Positions 53,369 through 62,264 of a DNA stretch of 64,000 nucleotides are shown here, piece by piece. How positions within the stretch are numbered: the first letter of the stretch is position 1; each line of letters starts with the position of its first letter. The notes under the pieces were generated by a model. That model ran no database searches and was not told the origin of the DNA. It was given only the letters and a program-made list of their open reading frames with translations. The position numbers and the translations under genes are program-made. The DNA comes from Solibacillus isronensis (GTDB taxonomy: Bacteria > Bacillota > Bacilli > Bacillales_A > Planococcaceae): NCBI RefSeq assembly GCF_900168685.1, contig NZ_FVZN01000014.1:1860001-1924000 (forward strand), given 5' to 3'.

Positions 53369-54973
53369 ATGAAAAAAAATAAAATAATAATAGGTTTATC
53401 ATTTTTATTATTATTCACGGCAATTGTTCCATATAATTTTTCCGCCCGCCCTGCTCATGCCGACGGGGAACCGTTATATGTAAACGCGGAAATTTTATAT
53501 TTACGTGAAGGTCCAGGCCTTTCTTATCCGATACTCGATACGTTAAAAGAAGGAACTGAGATTATTTCGATTGAAAAACAAGGTGATTGGCACCATGTTC
53601 AAGTCGGACAACAAAAGGGCTGGGTTGCGGCATGGCTTGTGAAAACAGCAAATGGGCAATCAGATTCATCAACTGAAAAAACAGTCATTTCTCAAGTAAA
53701 CTCTTTAAATGTTCGTGTAGCACCATCATTATCCGCTTCTGTGCTGACAAAAATCTCTTCTGGTACGGAAAGCAAATTTTTAAAACAGGAACAGGATTGG
53801 ATTCAAATTCAGTTCGGTGAGATGACAGGTTGGGTATTTGCGGAATATGTCACAGTGAAAGAAGCGAATACGGAAACGCCGGCTCCCCCTTCTGATAATG
53901 GACAACAGGAACAGTCAAATGAACCAATACAACAAATTGATCCGAATACATTTACCGTTAACGTAAATGCTGTCAATATCCGTAAAAAACCTGATTTAAC
54001 AGCTAAAAAATTAGGGCTTGCCACTGAAGGGCAACAATTTAAAGTAGTCAGCCGAGATCATAATTGGGTTGAGATCGAATATGAAAAAGGAAAAAATGGT
54101 TGGATATACAGTTTTTACGGAACGTTTACAAAACAATTGAAACAAAATCCTTCATCTGAAAAAGAAGAAACGAAAAACTTTGTTACGATTATTTATAACG
54201 GGACAAATTTAAGGGAATCCCCTTCGACTTCTTCAAATGTTGTAGTCATTGCAGATGCTGGTCATACATATCCGATAGTGGAAAGTGAAGGCGACTGGTT
54301 TAAAATCGCAGTAAACGATAGTCAAACCGCATACGTCGCAAACTGGGTTGTAAGTGAAAACAATTCACAAGGAACGACAACTAAAAACAATTCAAGCGAG
54401 GCAGCCGAACGTAAAAAAGGTACATTAAAAGGCTTAACAATCGTACTGGATGCCGGTCACGGTGGTAACGACCGTGGTACTACCGGAGTTCGTGGAACAG
54501 ACGAAAAAGATATTAATATTCTTACAGCAGAGCTGCTCCGTTCCAAATTACAGGCGGCCGGTGCAAATGTGATCATGACACGAGAATCTGATGTTTTTGT
54601 CGACTTACGAAAACGTGTTGCAGTATCACATCAGGCAGGTGCCGATGCGTTTATCAGTATTCACTATGATGCAAATGAAGATAGTTCAGTGAGCGGATTT
54701 ACGACCTATTATACGAACGGTTATCAGAAAGAGCTTGCCGAGTATGTACATGACGGGCTGGCATCGAAAGTTAACTTGAAAGACCGTGGACCACGCTTTG
54801 GCAACTATTTAGTACTGCGTGAAAACCGTCAACATGCTATATTACTTGAGCTCGGCTATTTAAGTAACGCTTCTGAAGAACGGGCCATTACTACAGATTA
54901 TTACCGGGAACAAGCAACACTCGGCATTTATCAAGGGTTATTAAACTACTTCGACGACCAGCTTGAACAATAA
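53369..54973 (+). CDS. N-acetylmuramoyl-L-alanine amidase with four SH3b domains
   Basis: This secreted cell-wall hydrolase cleaves the amide bond between muramic acid and the peptide stem. The 534-residue protein has a signal peptide (1-31, cleavage after PAHA), four bacterial SH3 domains (about 36-95, 105-165, 193-254, 272-330) that bind the wall, and an Amidase_3 domain (about 355-530). The domain has zinc ligands His364 (DAGHGGNDRG), Glu379 (GTDEKD) and the His of ISIHYDA, and catalytic Glu in LLELGYLSNASEE. ATG at 53369 has AAAGGAGG upstream. It is a single gene with a strong terminator. Confidence 0.93.
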   Translation: MKKNKIIIGLSFLLLFTAIVPYNFSARPAHADGEPLYVNAEILYLREGPGLSYPILDTLKEGTEIISIEKQGDWHHVQVGQQKGWVAAWLVKTANGQSDSSTEKTVISQVNSLNVRVAPSLSASVLTKISSGTESKFLKQEQDWIQIQFGEMTGWVFAEYVTVKEANTETPAPPSDNGQQEQSNEPIQQIDPNTFTVNVNAVNIRKKPDLTAKKLGLATEGQQFKVVSRDHNWVEIEYEKGKNGWIYSFYGTFTKQLKQNPSSEKEETKNFVTIIYNGTNLRESPSTSSNVVVIADAGHTYPIVESEGDWFKIAVNDSQTAYVANWVVSENNSQGTTTKNNSSEAAERKKGTLKGLTIVLDAGHGGNDRGTTGVRGTDEKDINILTAELLRSKLQAAGANVIMTRESDVFVDLRKRVAVSHQAGADAFISIHYDANEDSSVSGFTTYYTNGYQKELAEYVHDGLASKVNLKDRGPRFGNYLVLRENRQHAILLELGYLSNASEERAITTDYYREQATLGIYQGLLNYFDDQLEQ

Positions 54974-54987
54974 CATATAACCAATCA

Positions 54988-55023
54988 TAAACCCCGATTT
55001 TCTTTAAGAGAAAATCGGGGTTT
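54988..55023. terminator. bidirectional terminator after amidase gene
   Basis: AAACCCCGATTTTCT pairs with AGAAAATCGGGGTTT around a 5-nt loop. It separates convergent genes. Confidence 0.85.
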
Positions 55024-55046
55024 ACTTGTTTAAATAGCCTTATGCA

Positions 55047-56258
55047 TTATTCCTGAATGATTTGGTATAAATAAAACATTTCATCTTTATTTACAATGCG
55101 CGGTACCGGGTAAAGCGGGTTCGCTTCCTGTAATGCGCGCTCCACCATCAATGGCACATCACGGTTGATGATTCCTGTTATTTTGTGGGGAATTTTCATC
55201 TTGTTATTCAGTTCTTCAATTGCTTCGATAAATAACTCTGCCTTTTGCTCATCGCTGTCTGTTATTTTACCGATGCCCACAATTGTCGCCAGTTCTGCTA
55301 ACGGCTTAGCAGCGCTTTGTCCGTAAAATCGAAGTACATGTGGCAGAATCACCGCATTGGCAAAACCGTGCGGAACTTGATAAAATCCGCCGAGTGTATG
55401 GGCAATGGCATGAACGTAGCCTACATATGCCCGAGTAAATGCAAGCCCTGCCAAATACGAGGCACGCTGCATCTCCGTTCTAGCTTTCATATCTGTCCCA
55501 TCTTCGTAGGCGCGCACTAAATACTTAAAAATAAGAATAACTGCCTCGCGGGCATATTTCCTCGTCTCCTCAGTATTGCTTTTTCCAATATAGGCTTCCA
55601 CAGCATGTGTCAATGCATCCATTCCTGTTGTAGATGTAATATACGGAGGCAAATTAATTGTTAATACCGGGTCCAATACCGCATAGTGCGGTACAAGTAC
55701 CGGATCCATAATGGCAAATTTCTCATGTGTTTCACTATTTGATACAACGGCGGCAATCGTCCCTTCGCTCCCCGTACCAGCCGTTGTCGGAATCGCAAAA
55801 AACGGCGGCATTTCTTTTCTTACTTTAAATAAACCTTTTAAATCAGCCAGTGATTTCTCTGGGCGCGCGATCCTTGCTGCAACTGCCTTAGCACAATCCA
55901 TCGGTGACCCTCCGCCAAATGCTATTATGCCATCACATTGATGCGCATAATACAATTCCAGCGCTTCTTCAATATTTGTGAAAGTAGGGTTTGGAACCGT
56001 TTTATTATAGACAACAAATGCAATATTTTGCTCCTGTAAACCCTCTAATAACGTATCCATAAGCCCCAGCTTGTGAATTCCTTCGTCGGTAATCACTAAA
56101 AGCATATTTAAATCCAAACTTTTCACAAGCTCCGGCAATCTTTCAAGACTGTTTTCCCCTTGGAGTAATTCTGGCTTTCTCCAGTTCATAAGCTTCATAC
56201 CGACACGCATTGAACTTTGGACGGTTCTGCAATAGGCTGTATACATTGAACGAAACAC
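55047..56258 (-). CDS. iron-containing (group III) alcohol dehydrogenase
   Basis: This 403-residue NAD(P)-dependent dehydrogenase has the dinucleotide loop AFGGGSPMDCAKAVAARIA, TTAGTGSEGTIAAVVS, and iron ligands in GMDALTHAVEAYIG (Asp, His) and the later AHTLGGFYQVPHG (His, His). Substrates in this family range from butanol to 1,3-propanediol and cannot be told. I keep the GTG at 56258, with GAGAG 7 nt upstream; an ATG four codons later is possible. It is a lone gene convergent with the amidase gene. Confidence 0.92.
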   Translation of the reverse strand: MFRSMYTAYCRTVQSSMRVGMKLMNWRKPELLQGENSLERLPELVKSLDLNMLLVITDEGIHKLGLMDTLLEGLQEQNIAFVVYNKTVPNPTFTNIEEALELYYAHQCDGIIAFGGGSPMDCAKAVAARIARPEKSLADLKGLFKVRKEMPPFFAIPTTAGTGSEGTIAAVVSNSETHEKFAIMDPVLVPHYAVLDPVLTINLPPYITSTTGMDALTHAVEAYIGKSNTEETRKYAREAVILIFKYLVRAYEDGTDMKARTEMQRASYLAGLAFTRAYVGYVHAIAHTLGGFYQVPHGFANAVILPHVLRFYGQSAAKPLAELATIVGIGKITDSDEQKAELFIEAIEELNNKMKIPHKITGIINRDVPLMVERALQEANPLYPVPRIVNKDEMFYLYQIIQE

Positions 56259-56349
56259 TCCATTTCTCTCTATTTATGTATCCTTTCTTTAAATATTCCG
56301 CATCCCCTTTTAAAATTCCTTGTCTATAACAAAATCCGACCAATAAAAA

Positions 56350-56372
56350 AACGAACCCGTAACGGATTCGTT
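56350..56372 (-). terminator. terminator of the vWA-like gene
   Basis: AACGAA.CCG pairs with CGG.TTCGTT; seven T's follow on the minus strand. Confidence 0.75.
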
Positions 56373-56383
56373 AATAAAAGTTA

Positions 56384-57169
56384 CTAATCATTTGCAAAAA
56401 ATACTTTGTCAGCAAATGCAATCGGCTGTTTTTCAAAGTCGGCCTCGCTCATAGCAATGACGGACAGGTCGATATCAAGCTCCTGCATTTTTCCTGCCGT
56501 AACTTGTTGATTCAATTTATGGAAATCTGTAAATTGATTGTCCGTAATAATCATGAGATCCCGCTGATTATCGATATTGTCCTGAGTAAAAAATTCAATC
56601 GCCTTGTCTATTGCCGGCATAATCTGAGCGTCTCCAGTTAAATACTGCTGCAAAAATCGATCGAACAAATCGATATCAATTGTTCCATTTTTAAAAAGAA
56701 GCGGTTGTGCCGGTTTATTACTAAAGGGAAGGATAATTAAATCCCTCTTCTGGACAGCACATAAGTTAAATAGCGGTAATATAGTCCCTTTAGTAAAGGC
56801 TTCATACTCCTGCATGGCATCAGATTGCTGTACGATGACAATCATCGGCGAAAATAGGTTTTTCATCTCATCAAACGGCACATACAATACATTTCCCTCA
56901 ATAACCGTCCGATCTTTCAGCAATTGTTTTTGTTGCTCAATCGGGAATAAATAATCTTTATCCTGTATTTTTGGCATCGTTGCTTCCACTTCTGCAATCA
57001 TTTCTTCAAGTGCAATTGCAATTTCGATGACCTCTATAAATAATGGTTGTTGACCAAATTTCTCGAGAAACTGTTGCTGCTGATTTTCATCTAAAGCTTG
57101 AAAAGATGCGTTACGATATAAAAAATGAAGAATTTCATCGGTTAAAACAGTCTTATATTCATTTGTCAT
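56384..57169 (-). CDS. hypothetical protein with von Willebrand A-like domain
   Basis: This 261-residue protein has a helical, Q/E-rich N-terminal half and a C-terminal Rossmann-like region (about 165-255). The latter includes DLIILPFSNKPAQPLLF, AIDKAIEFFTQDNIDNQRDLMIITDNQFTD and LDIDLSVIAMS, which look like a von Willebrand A fold as in CoxE-like proteins. The MIDAS motif DxSxS is not evident. ATG at 57169 has GGAGGGG 6 nt upstream; the ATG five codons earlier lies in that site. No partner AAA+ ATPase, usual for such proteins, is next to it. Confidence 0.65.
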   Translation of the reverse strand: MTNEYKTVLTDEILHFLYRNASFQALDENQQQQFLEKFGQQPLFIEVIEIAIALEEMIAEVEATMPKIQDKDYLFPIEQQKQLLKDRTVIEGNVLYVPFDEMKNLFSPMIVIVQQSDAMQEYEAFTKGTILPLFNLCAVQKRDLIILPFSNKPAQPLLFKNGTIDIDLFDRFLQQYLTGDAQIMPAIDKAIEFFTQDNIDNQRDLMIITDNQFTDFHKLNQQVTAGKMQELDIDLSVIAMSEADFEKQPIAFADKVFFAND

Positions 57170-57295
57170 GTGAAACCCCTCCATCTGTTTTCAAATCAAT
57201 ACCGATAGTATAGCGAAAATCAAAATTAAAAAGTAGTAATTTAAACTGCGCGCGAATAACTAACTTTATATCCGTGTTTTTCTGCATAAAAAAAA

Positions 57296-57316
57296 GCGGT
57301 ATCTCTAAGATACCGC
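57296..57316 (-). terminator. terminator of the 73-residue gene
   Basis: GCGGTATCT pairs perfectly with AGATACCGC; a T run follows on the minus strand. Confidence 0.8.
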
Positions 57317-57337
57317 ACCACACATAAATGTATGTAA

Positions 57338-57559
57338 TTATAATTTTTGAGTTAAAGCGTGTAAAGTGTCTTTCAAATCACGATCGTTATTTGAAAGCTC
57401 GATTAAGTTTTCTAAACGTTCGTGTAAGACAGGACGTTCAATTACTAGTTGCTCATCTAAAACTTGAACGAATAATTCAATAAGCATACGATTTTGAATT
57501 AATAATGCTTCTTCCACTCGGTCTGGGTTAATTTTATATTCTTTTACTTTTTTCGCCAT
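57338..57559 (-). CDS. small hypothetical protein, 73 residues
   Basis: This protein is not recognised. The sequence MAKKVKEYKINPDRVEEALLIQNRMLIELFVQVLDEQLV and the later LHERLENLIELSNNDRDLKDTLHAL suggest an all-helical, charged coiled-coil protein. ATG at 57559 has GGGAGG about 10 nt upstream; a reading ten codons longer starts inside the leader. It is a lone gene with a terminator. A structural or adaptor role is possible but unproved. Confidence 0.7.
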   Translation of the reverse strand: MAKKVKEYKINPDRVEEALLIQNRMLIELFVQVLDEQLVIERPVLHERLENLIELSNNDRDLKDTLHALTQKL

Positions 57560-57698
57560 TTGAAAATAGCCTCCCTTTTGTTTATACAACGTTATTTTAG
57601 CACACGGCTGTTTAATTTTGTGAAATTATTTCATTTTCAGTAATCGTTTGTTTTTTTCTGTACATCAGCCAGTTGTATCCAGAAAATCTTCGTACGAA

Positions 57699-57726
57699 AA
57701 AACTTCATCCCGTGGCATGAAGTTTT
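57699..57726 (-). terminator. terminator of the Nudix gene
   Basis: AAAACTTCAT (57699-57708) pairs with ATGAAGTTTT (57717-57726), with T's on the minus strand. Confidence 0.75.
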
Positions 57727-57753
57727 GAAAAACTGCATTGTTAAATTACATTT

Positions 57754-58317
57754 TTAACAGCCGATTTTTTTTACCTTTTCAATAATTTTCTCATAGATCG
57801 GAATCATATGCGCTTCCGAACATTTTTCAGCCACTTCATCTATTTCAATCCAGCCGACTTCACTGTTTTCATCGAGCTTCGCTTTAAACGTTGCTTCATC
57901 TCCGACTTCAAATATATAAGTTACATTGAAATGTAAATGTGCCGCAACATATTTCCCGTTTTTCATATGACCGATAACCGGCAGTATATCAAGCGAAATA
58001 ATATCTTCCTGAATCGCTTTTGCTTCTGGAAGACCTGCTTCTTCCATCAGCTCTTTTTTTGCTACATTAAATAAATCCGGATCCCCATCTGCATGACCGC
58101 CCATCCAGCCCCATGAATTATAAATATTATGATGAGCCATTAATACACGGGTACGGTCAGGGTTGAACACAAATGCAGAAGCTGTAAAATGCAGAACTTC
58201 ATTGTTTCGTGTCAAGACATCCGATAAAGTAGCCATTGCGCGTAAAATGATATCCCGGTCCTTTGCTTCCTGTTCATTGTATGGTACATACAGATTAATC
58301 TGTTCATGTAAGGTCAT
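57754..58317 (-). CDS. Nudix hydrolase
   Basis: This 187-residue Nudix-fold enzyme probably hydrolyses a nucleoside diphosphate-linked compound. The Nudix box reads GGHADGDPDLFNVAKKELMEEAG. The Glu usually found after the first Gly-x5 is Pro, and the Arg before Glu is Lys, so it is a variant, but the catalytic ELMEEAG core is kept. Upstream strands include TASAFVFNPDRTRVLMAHH. ATG at 58317 has GGGAGG 6 nt upstream; the reading 31 codons longer is not supported. Substrate unknown. Confidence 0.88.
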   Translation of the reverse strand: MTLHEQINLYVPYNEQEAKDRDIILRAMATLSDVLTRNNEVLHFTASAFVFNPDRTRVLMAHHNIYNSWGWMGGHADGDPDLFNVAKKELMEEAGLPEAKAIQEDIISLDILPVIGHMKNGKYVAAHLHFNVTYIFEVGDEATFKAKLDENSEVGWIEIDEVAEKCSEAHMIPIYEKIIEKVKKIGC

Positions 58318-58378
58318 TTTAATCCTCCCTATTCTAATTCCTTTTAAATTGTAATAGTATCGTTTTAGAAATATAGCG

Positions 58379-58420
58379 AAAAGGACGTGACCGCATAACG
58401 AATGCGGCACACCTCCTTTT
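58379..58420 (-). terminator. terminator of yqeY
   Basis: An outer AAAAGGA/TCCTTTT and an inner CCGCAT/ATGCGG pairing form a long hairpin downstream of yqeY on the minus strand. Confidence 0.6.
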
Positions 58421-58434
58421 CATAAATTTTCAAT

Positions 58435-58863
58435 TTAGGAAATGAGCGTTTTGACAACTTTTGAAATTGTCGCGCCATCTGCTTTTCCATCTAATAATGG
58501 CTTTGCAATTTTCATTGCATCTCCCATATTCATGCCTGAAGTAATACCAGCTGCCTGAAGCTCAGTTGAGATTTCTTCCTCAGTTAACTGCTTTGGTAAA
58601 AAGCTTTTTAAAATAACTAATTTTGCTTCTTCTTTTTCAATTAGGTCTGAACGGTCCGCTTGCTTTGCACCTTCCAGTGACTGGTTTGTCTGCTTAATTT
58701 CACGATTAATGACAGCAGTTTCTTCCTGTGGCGTCAATTCCGCGCCCTTTTCCTTTTCTGCAGCATCCAATGCGGACTTCACTAAAGTCAATACTCCTTT
58801 AGCTAACGCATCTTTGTTTTTCATCGCTTGCTTTAATTGGTCAAATACAATTGTTCTTAACAT
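58435..58863 (-). CDS. yqeY: YqeY/GatB-tail family protein
   Basis: This 142-residue helical protein belongs to the YqeY family, similar to the C-terminal tail of GatB that contacts tRNA. Typical segments are QLKQAMKNKDALAKGVLTLVKSAL, EEAKLVILKSFLPKQLTEEEI and MGDAMKIAKPLLDGKADGATISKVVK. ATG at 58863 has AAAGGGG 8 nt upstream, whereas the ATG seven codons earlier is inside the leader. It often follows rpsU in bacilli, but rpsU is not within the window. Its exact role is not settled. Confidence 0.9.
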   Translation of the reverse strand: MLRTIVFDQLKQAMKNKDALAKGVLTLVKSALDAAEKEKGAELTPQEETAVINREIKQTNQSLEGAKQADRSDLIEKEEAKLVILKSFLPKQLTEEEISTELQAAGITSGMNMGDAMKIAKPLLDGKADGATISKVVKTLIS

Positions 58864-58946
58864 GCTGTCTACCCCTTTATACATAAATAAGTACGTAACT
58901 TATTTGAATTATCTTTATTGTACCATGTACCCTTTCATTTCATAAA

Positions 58947-60167
58947 TTATTCATAAACAAATTGTTGAAATAAAGTTAACATTTTTTTTGATGTAGAATC
59001 CGTAAATGTGGCTAACTCTTTCTTACCAAACGGAAGAATATACAGGAGACCTTTCTCGTTCTGCCAAACGGTATAGGATTTTCCTTCAATATGGACAATA
59101 CAAAGCGGCGGCTCCGTTATTTCGATTGCCTCTTCATTTATAAGTGTAGCTTTCTCGTAAATCTCGTTAAATTCTTGAAGAACTGGTTCGGTTAATGATA
59201 TTTCTTTTATTTCATGAGCACGTTCTTTAGGCAATAGAATTTCCAGACCATAATGTAGACCTACACCTGCGAATTCAGCTCCTATACGGTCTTCTGAAAT
59301 GACCGTTTCTTTTAAATTTACATAATCGCCTGCTTGAACCGGCTTTTGCGGATCGTTTATAAACCATGCAGCAAATTTATCTACAAAAATACGAGGGGAA
59401 ATCTGATTATATTCGTTGGTCGTCATATTTTTTACAAATAAAAACATATTATCCTCTACCGCTACTACCGCACCGGAAGTACTTGAACTTTTATTAGCTG
59501 AAATCATGATATTATGTTGTTCTTTAAACTGATCTAATTGTGATTTATAATGTGCTTCCATGTAGGAGGATCCCATGAAATCTCCATAGGAATTAGCAAT
59601 TCCCGGTAGCATTTTCGCGTAATCCTGAAACATTCTTTCTTCTAACTTTTTAGCATAGGCAAACCTCTCGATTAATAGCGGGGCAATATTTTCATCAAAT
59701 GTTTCCTTAGAAATATGAACAGAAGCTGATGCCAATACCCTTGCAATGTCTCTTTCTCCCCATTTTTGTTCAAGGAAATTTTTCGCCTGCTGACGATCCT
59801 CATCTGAAATCGTAATTCCTGTACTCTTTGCATATTTAGGTATTCCTATAATCTCCACCATTTGTAAATAAGCATTAGCACGACTAGTCTCGATATCGCC
59901 TTTATAATCCATTTCTTCAAGTGCAGTGATAAATTCAAATAAAATTTCATTCGTAGGTTGGTCAGCTTGGTTAATATCCACCATTTTCGGAATAAATAAC
60001 TGCCAGGTAAAAAGGAACAGAGTCACAATAACTGCAGGCAATAAATAGTAACCTATTTTTACTCTTTTGTTACGAGGCTTTTTAAGTAATAGAGCATTTT
60101 TTACAGCAGTTTCACTTTTTGATAGATCTCCTGCAACATCAATTAATGCTTTTTTGAACTCATTCAT
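58947..60167 (-). CDS. putative anti-sigma factor with one membrane helix
   Basis: This 406-residue protein follows the second ECF sigma gene with an 8-nt overlap, so it is probably its membrane-bound partner. It has a cytoplasmic N-terminus (about 1-36), one helix (GYYLLPAVIVTLFLFTWQLF, about 39-58) and a large extracytoplasmic part. The middle part (ITISDEDRQQAKNFLEQKW, LIERFAYAKKLEERM) resembles the SurA/PrsA N-terminal helical domain, a possible peptide-sensing fold; this is an inference. No protease site was identified. Confidence 0.72.
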   Translation of the reverse strand: MNEFKKALIDVAGDLSKSETAVKNALLLKKPRNKRVKIGYYLLPAVIVTLFLFTWQLFIPKMVDINQADQPTNEILFEFITALEEMDYKGDIETSRANAYLQMVEIIGIPKYAKSTGITISDEDRQQAKNFLEQKWGERDIARVLASASVHISKETFDENIAPLLIERFAYAKKLEERMFQDYAKMLPGIANSYGDFMGSSYMEAHYKSQLDQFKEQHNIMISANKSSSTSGAVVAVEDNMFLFVKNMTTNEYNQISPRIFVDKFAAWFINDPQKPVQAGDYVNLKETVISEDRIGAEFAGVGLHYGLEILLPKERAHEIKEISLTEPVLQEFNEIYEKATLINEEAIEITEPPLCIVHIEGKSYTVWQNEKGLLYILPFGKKELATFTDSTSKKMLTLFQQFVYE

Positions 60168-60657
60168 GACGAAGCACCTCCCATTCTCCTTCTAGCACTG
60201 GTCTTAATTGTTCTCGTCCACGTCTTAATCGGGTCTTTACGGTATTTTCGTTAATTTGCAAAATAGAAGCTACTTGCAAGACACTCATTTCTTCGTAGTA
60301 ATACAAAATAATCGGTTCCCGGTATTTCAATGGCAACTTTAAAATGGCTGCTCCAATATTGGAACGTTCTTCTTGCTGGATAACATGATCATGGTCCGTC
60401 GCTTTCATCCACCATTTCGTTTCAAACTGTATTTTTTTATATGCCCAGCTTTTTAAGTAATCTTTACTTTTATTAACCGTCATCTTTGTTAAATATGCTC
60501 TTAATTGACCGCTTTCTAAGTAGTCGGACTGCATAAACTTTATGTAAACATCTTGTATAATGTCTTCGGCAGCATGGCGATTTTTTGTGTAAAAGTATGC
60601 GATGCGCAATAAATGCTTACTATATTCGTCAATAATCTGCTCGATATCCTCTTTCAT
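60160..60657 (-). CDS. ECF-type RNA polymerase sigma factor (pair 2)
   Basis: This 165-residue sigma factor has region 2 (LLRIAYFYTKNRHAAEDIIQDVYIKFM) and region 4 (LPLKYREPIILYYYEEMSVLQVASILQINENTVKTRLRRGREQL). It closely resembles pair 1 at 36783 in domain plan, 8-nt overlap with its partner and leader sequence. ATG at 60657 has AAGGAGGG 9 nt upstream; the ATG 19 codons earlier has no site. An ECF-type promoter (TGAAAC, 17 nt, CGTTTA) lies just upstream, so autoregulation is likely. Confidence 0.92.
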   Translation of the reverse strand: MKEDIEQIIDEYSKHLLRIAYFYTKNRHAAEDIIQDVYIKFMQSDYLESGQLRAYLTKMTVNKSKDYLKSWAYKKIQFETKWWMKATDHDHVIQQEERSNIGAAILKLPLKYREPIILYYYEEMSVLQVASILQINENTVKTRLRRGREQLRPVLEGEWEVLRHE

Positions 60658-60684
60658 ATTACGCCGCCCTCCTTTCTTACATTG

Positions 60685-60713
60685 TAAACGATTGCCAATT
60701 GGCTGACGTTTCA
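60685..60713 (-). promoter_or_regulatory. ECF-type promoter of sigma pair 2
   Basis: TGAAAC (60713-60708), a 17-nt spacer and CGTTTA (60690-60685) on the minus strand match the general ECF promoter form (AAC near -35, CGT near -10). Confidence 0.6.
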
Positions 60714-60724
60714 AAAAAATAAAA

Positions 60725-60754
60725 AAAGTATAAGAAGTTTCCTCCCTATACTTT
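60725..60754 (-). terminator. terminator of second pst operon
   Basis: AAAGTATA (60725-60732) pairs with TATACTTT (60747-60754); a T run follows on the minus strand. Confidence 0.75.
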
Positions 60755-60760
60755 GGACAT

Positions 60761-61414
60761 TTAATTATTCAGCTCATAATGCTTCCCTTTTACAAGGTAG
60801 AATAAATGCTCGGCAATATTTGTTGCGTGGTCTGCCGCACGTTCAATACAGCGACATACGTATGATAAACTTGTCACTTGCGCCACTTGCTCGTTCGAAA
60901 CAGACAGCTTCATTAAGTTACTAAGTGTATTGCCTGTTAATTCGTCAACTTCATCATCAAGATTCGCAATTTCTTTTGCCTTTATTGTATTTTCCTCTAT
61001 AAATGCATCGACAATTTGGCGCAGCATTAAAATCGTTTTATGGAACATTTCCTCAATCGGCTCCACACTTGTGACAAATGGCGCTTTCCCAATTCGAATC
61101 GATTCCTTTGCAATATTGACCGCATGATCCCCGATTCGCTCCATATCCGATGCCGCTTTAATGACAACGATCAATCGACGCAAATCAGTCGCAACAGGCT
61201 GCTGTTTTGCAATCAGTAAGATTACGCGGTCGTTAATTATTTCTTCCAACCGATTAATTTTCGGATCGGTATCTATTACCTGTAACGCTAAATCGATATC
61301 CTTTTTTAAAAAGGCTTTAAAAGATTCCTGTAATGAATGAATACTTAAATCACATAGTTCCATTAAATCTTGCTGAACCGCTATTAGATCATGTTCAAAA
61401 CGTTCACGAATCAT
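60761..61414 (-). CDS. phoU: PhoU (copy 2)
   Basis: This 217-residue PhoU is a second copy. It contains RERFEHDLIAVQQDLMELC, the metal-binding-type motifs (LQVIDTDPKINRLEEIIND and EIANLDDEVDELTGN) and the DMERIGDHAVNIAKESI and CIERAADHATNIAE pair. ATG at 61414 has AAAGGAGA 9 nt upstream; the TTG three codons earlier is too close. It is the last gene of the second pst operon. It differs clearly from the copy at 4167, so this is not a recent duplicate. Confidence 0.94.
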   Translation of the reverse strand: MIRERFEHDLIAVQQDLMELCDLSIHSLQESFKAFLKKDIDLALQVIDTDPKINRLEEIINDRVILLIAKQQPVATDLRRLIVVIKAASDMERIGDHAVNIAKESIRIGKAPFVTSVEPIEEMFHKTILMLRQIVDAFIEENTIKAKEIANLDDEVDELTGNTLSNLMKLSVSNEQVAQVTSLSYVCRCIERAADHATNIAEHLFYLVKGKHYELNN

Positions 61415-61436
61415 CGTTATCAATCTCCTTTTCTCA

Positions 61437-62252
61437 TTATCCGAATCGGCCGGAAATATAATCTTCGGTGCGCTGATCTGACGGTGTCGAGAAAATGATA
61501 TCTGTCTTATCGAACTCTACTACTTCCCCGTTCAGGAAGAAGGCAGTTTTATCTGAAATACGTGCTGCCTGCTGCATGTTATGTGTCACGATTACAATCG
61601 AATACTGTTCTTTCATCTGCTGTACAAGCTCTTCTACTTTTAATGTAGAAATTGGGTCAAGCGCAGATGTCGGTTCATCCATTAAAATGACATCCGGTTC
61701 GATTGCCAGACAGCGTGCGATACAAATACGCTGCTGTTGACCACCTGATAAACCATAGGCATTCTGGTTTAAACGGTCTTTTACCTCATCCCAGATAGCT
61801 GCACCACGTAGTGACTTTTCTACAATCTCATCCAGAATTTTTTTATTTTTAATTCCATGAATACGTGGACCGTATGCGATATTATCATAAATTGATTTCG
61901 GAAACGGGTTCGGTTTTTGGAATACCATGCCGACTTTCGTGCGAAGTTCTTCCACTTCATAGCCGTTCGAAAATATATTGCGGCCACGGTAATTGATCTC
62001 CCCTGATGTCCGTACGATCGGCACAAGTTCAACCATACGATTCAATGCTTTTATATAGGTCGATTTCCCGCAGCCAGAAGGACCGATAATTGCCGTCACT
62101 TCGTTTTCCTTCATTTCCAGATTGATATCTTTTAAAGCATGGTGATCGCCATACCATAAGTTAAAGTTATTAGACTGCATGACATTCGCTTTATTCGATT
62201 CGATGCCCATTGCAGGTTGACGCACATTATTTTTCGTTAATAGTTGAACCAT
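61437..62252 (-). CDS. pstB: phosphate ABC transporter ATP-binding protein PstB (copy 2)
   Basis: This is a 271-residue ATPase for phosphate import with Walker A GPSGCGKS, signature LSGGQQQR, Walker [13 protein letters not shown] and [23 protein letters not shown]. It is largely the same as PstB copy 1 from residue 30 onward and differs in the leader. ATG at 62252 has AGGAGTG upstream. It is preceded by pstA and followed 22 nt later by phoU, the same order as cluster 1. Confidence 0.96.
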   Translation of the reverse strand: MVQLLTKNNVRQPAMGIESNKANVMQSNNFNLWYGDHHALKDINLEMKENEVTAIIGPSGCGKSTYIKALNRMVELVPIVRTSGEINYRGRNIFSNGYEVEELRTKVGMVFQKPNPFPKSIYDNIAYGPRIHGIKNKKILDEIVEKSLRGAAIWDEVKDRLNQNAYGLSGGQQQRICIARCLAIEPDVILMDEPTSALDPISTLKVEELVQQMKEQYSIVIVTHNMQQAARISDKTAFFLNGEVVEFDKTDIIFSTPSDQRTEDYISGRFG

Positions 62253-62264
62253 TCCATTTCACTC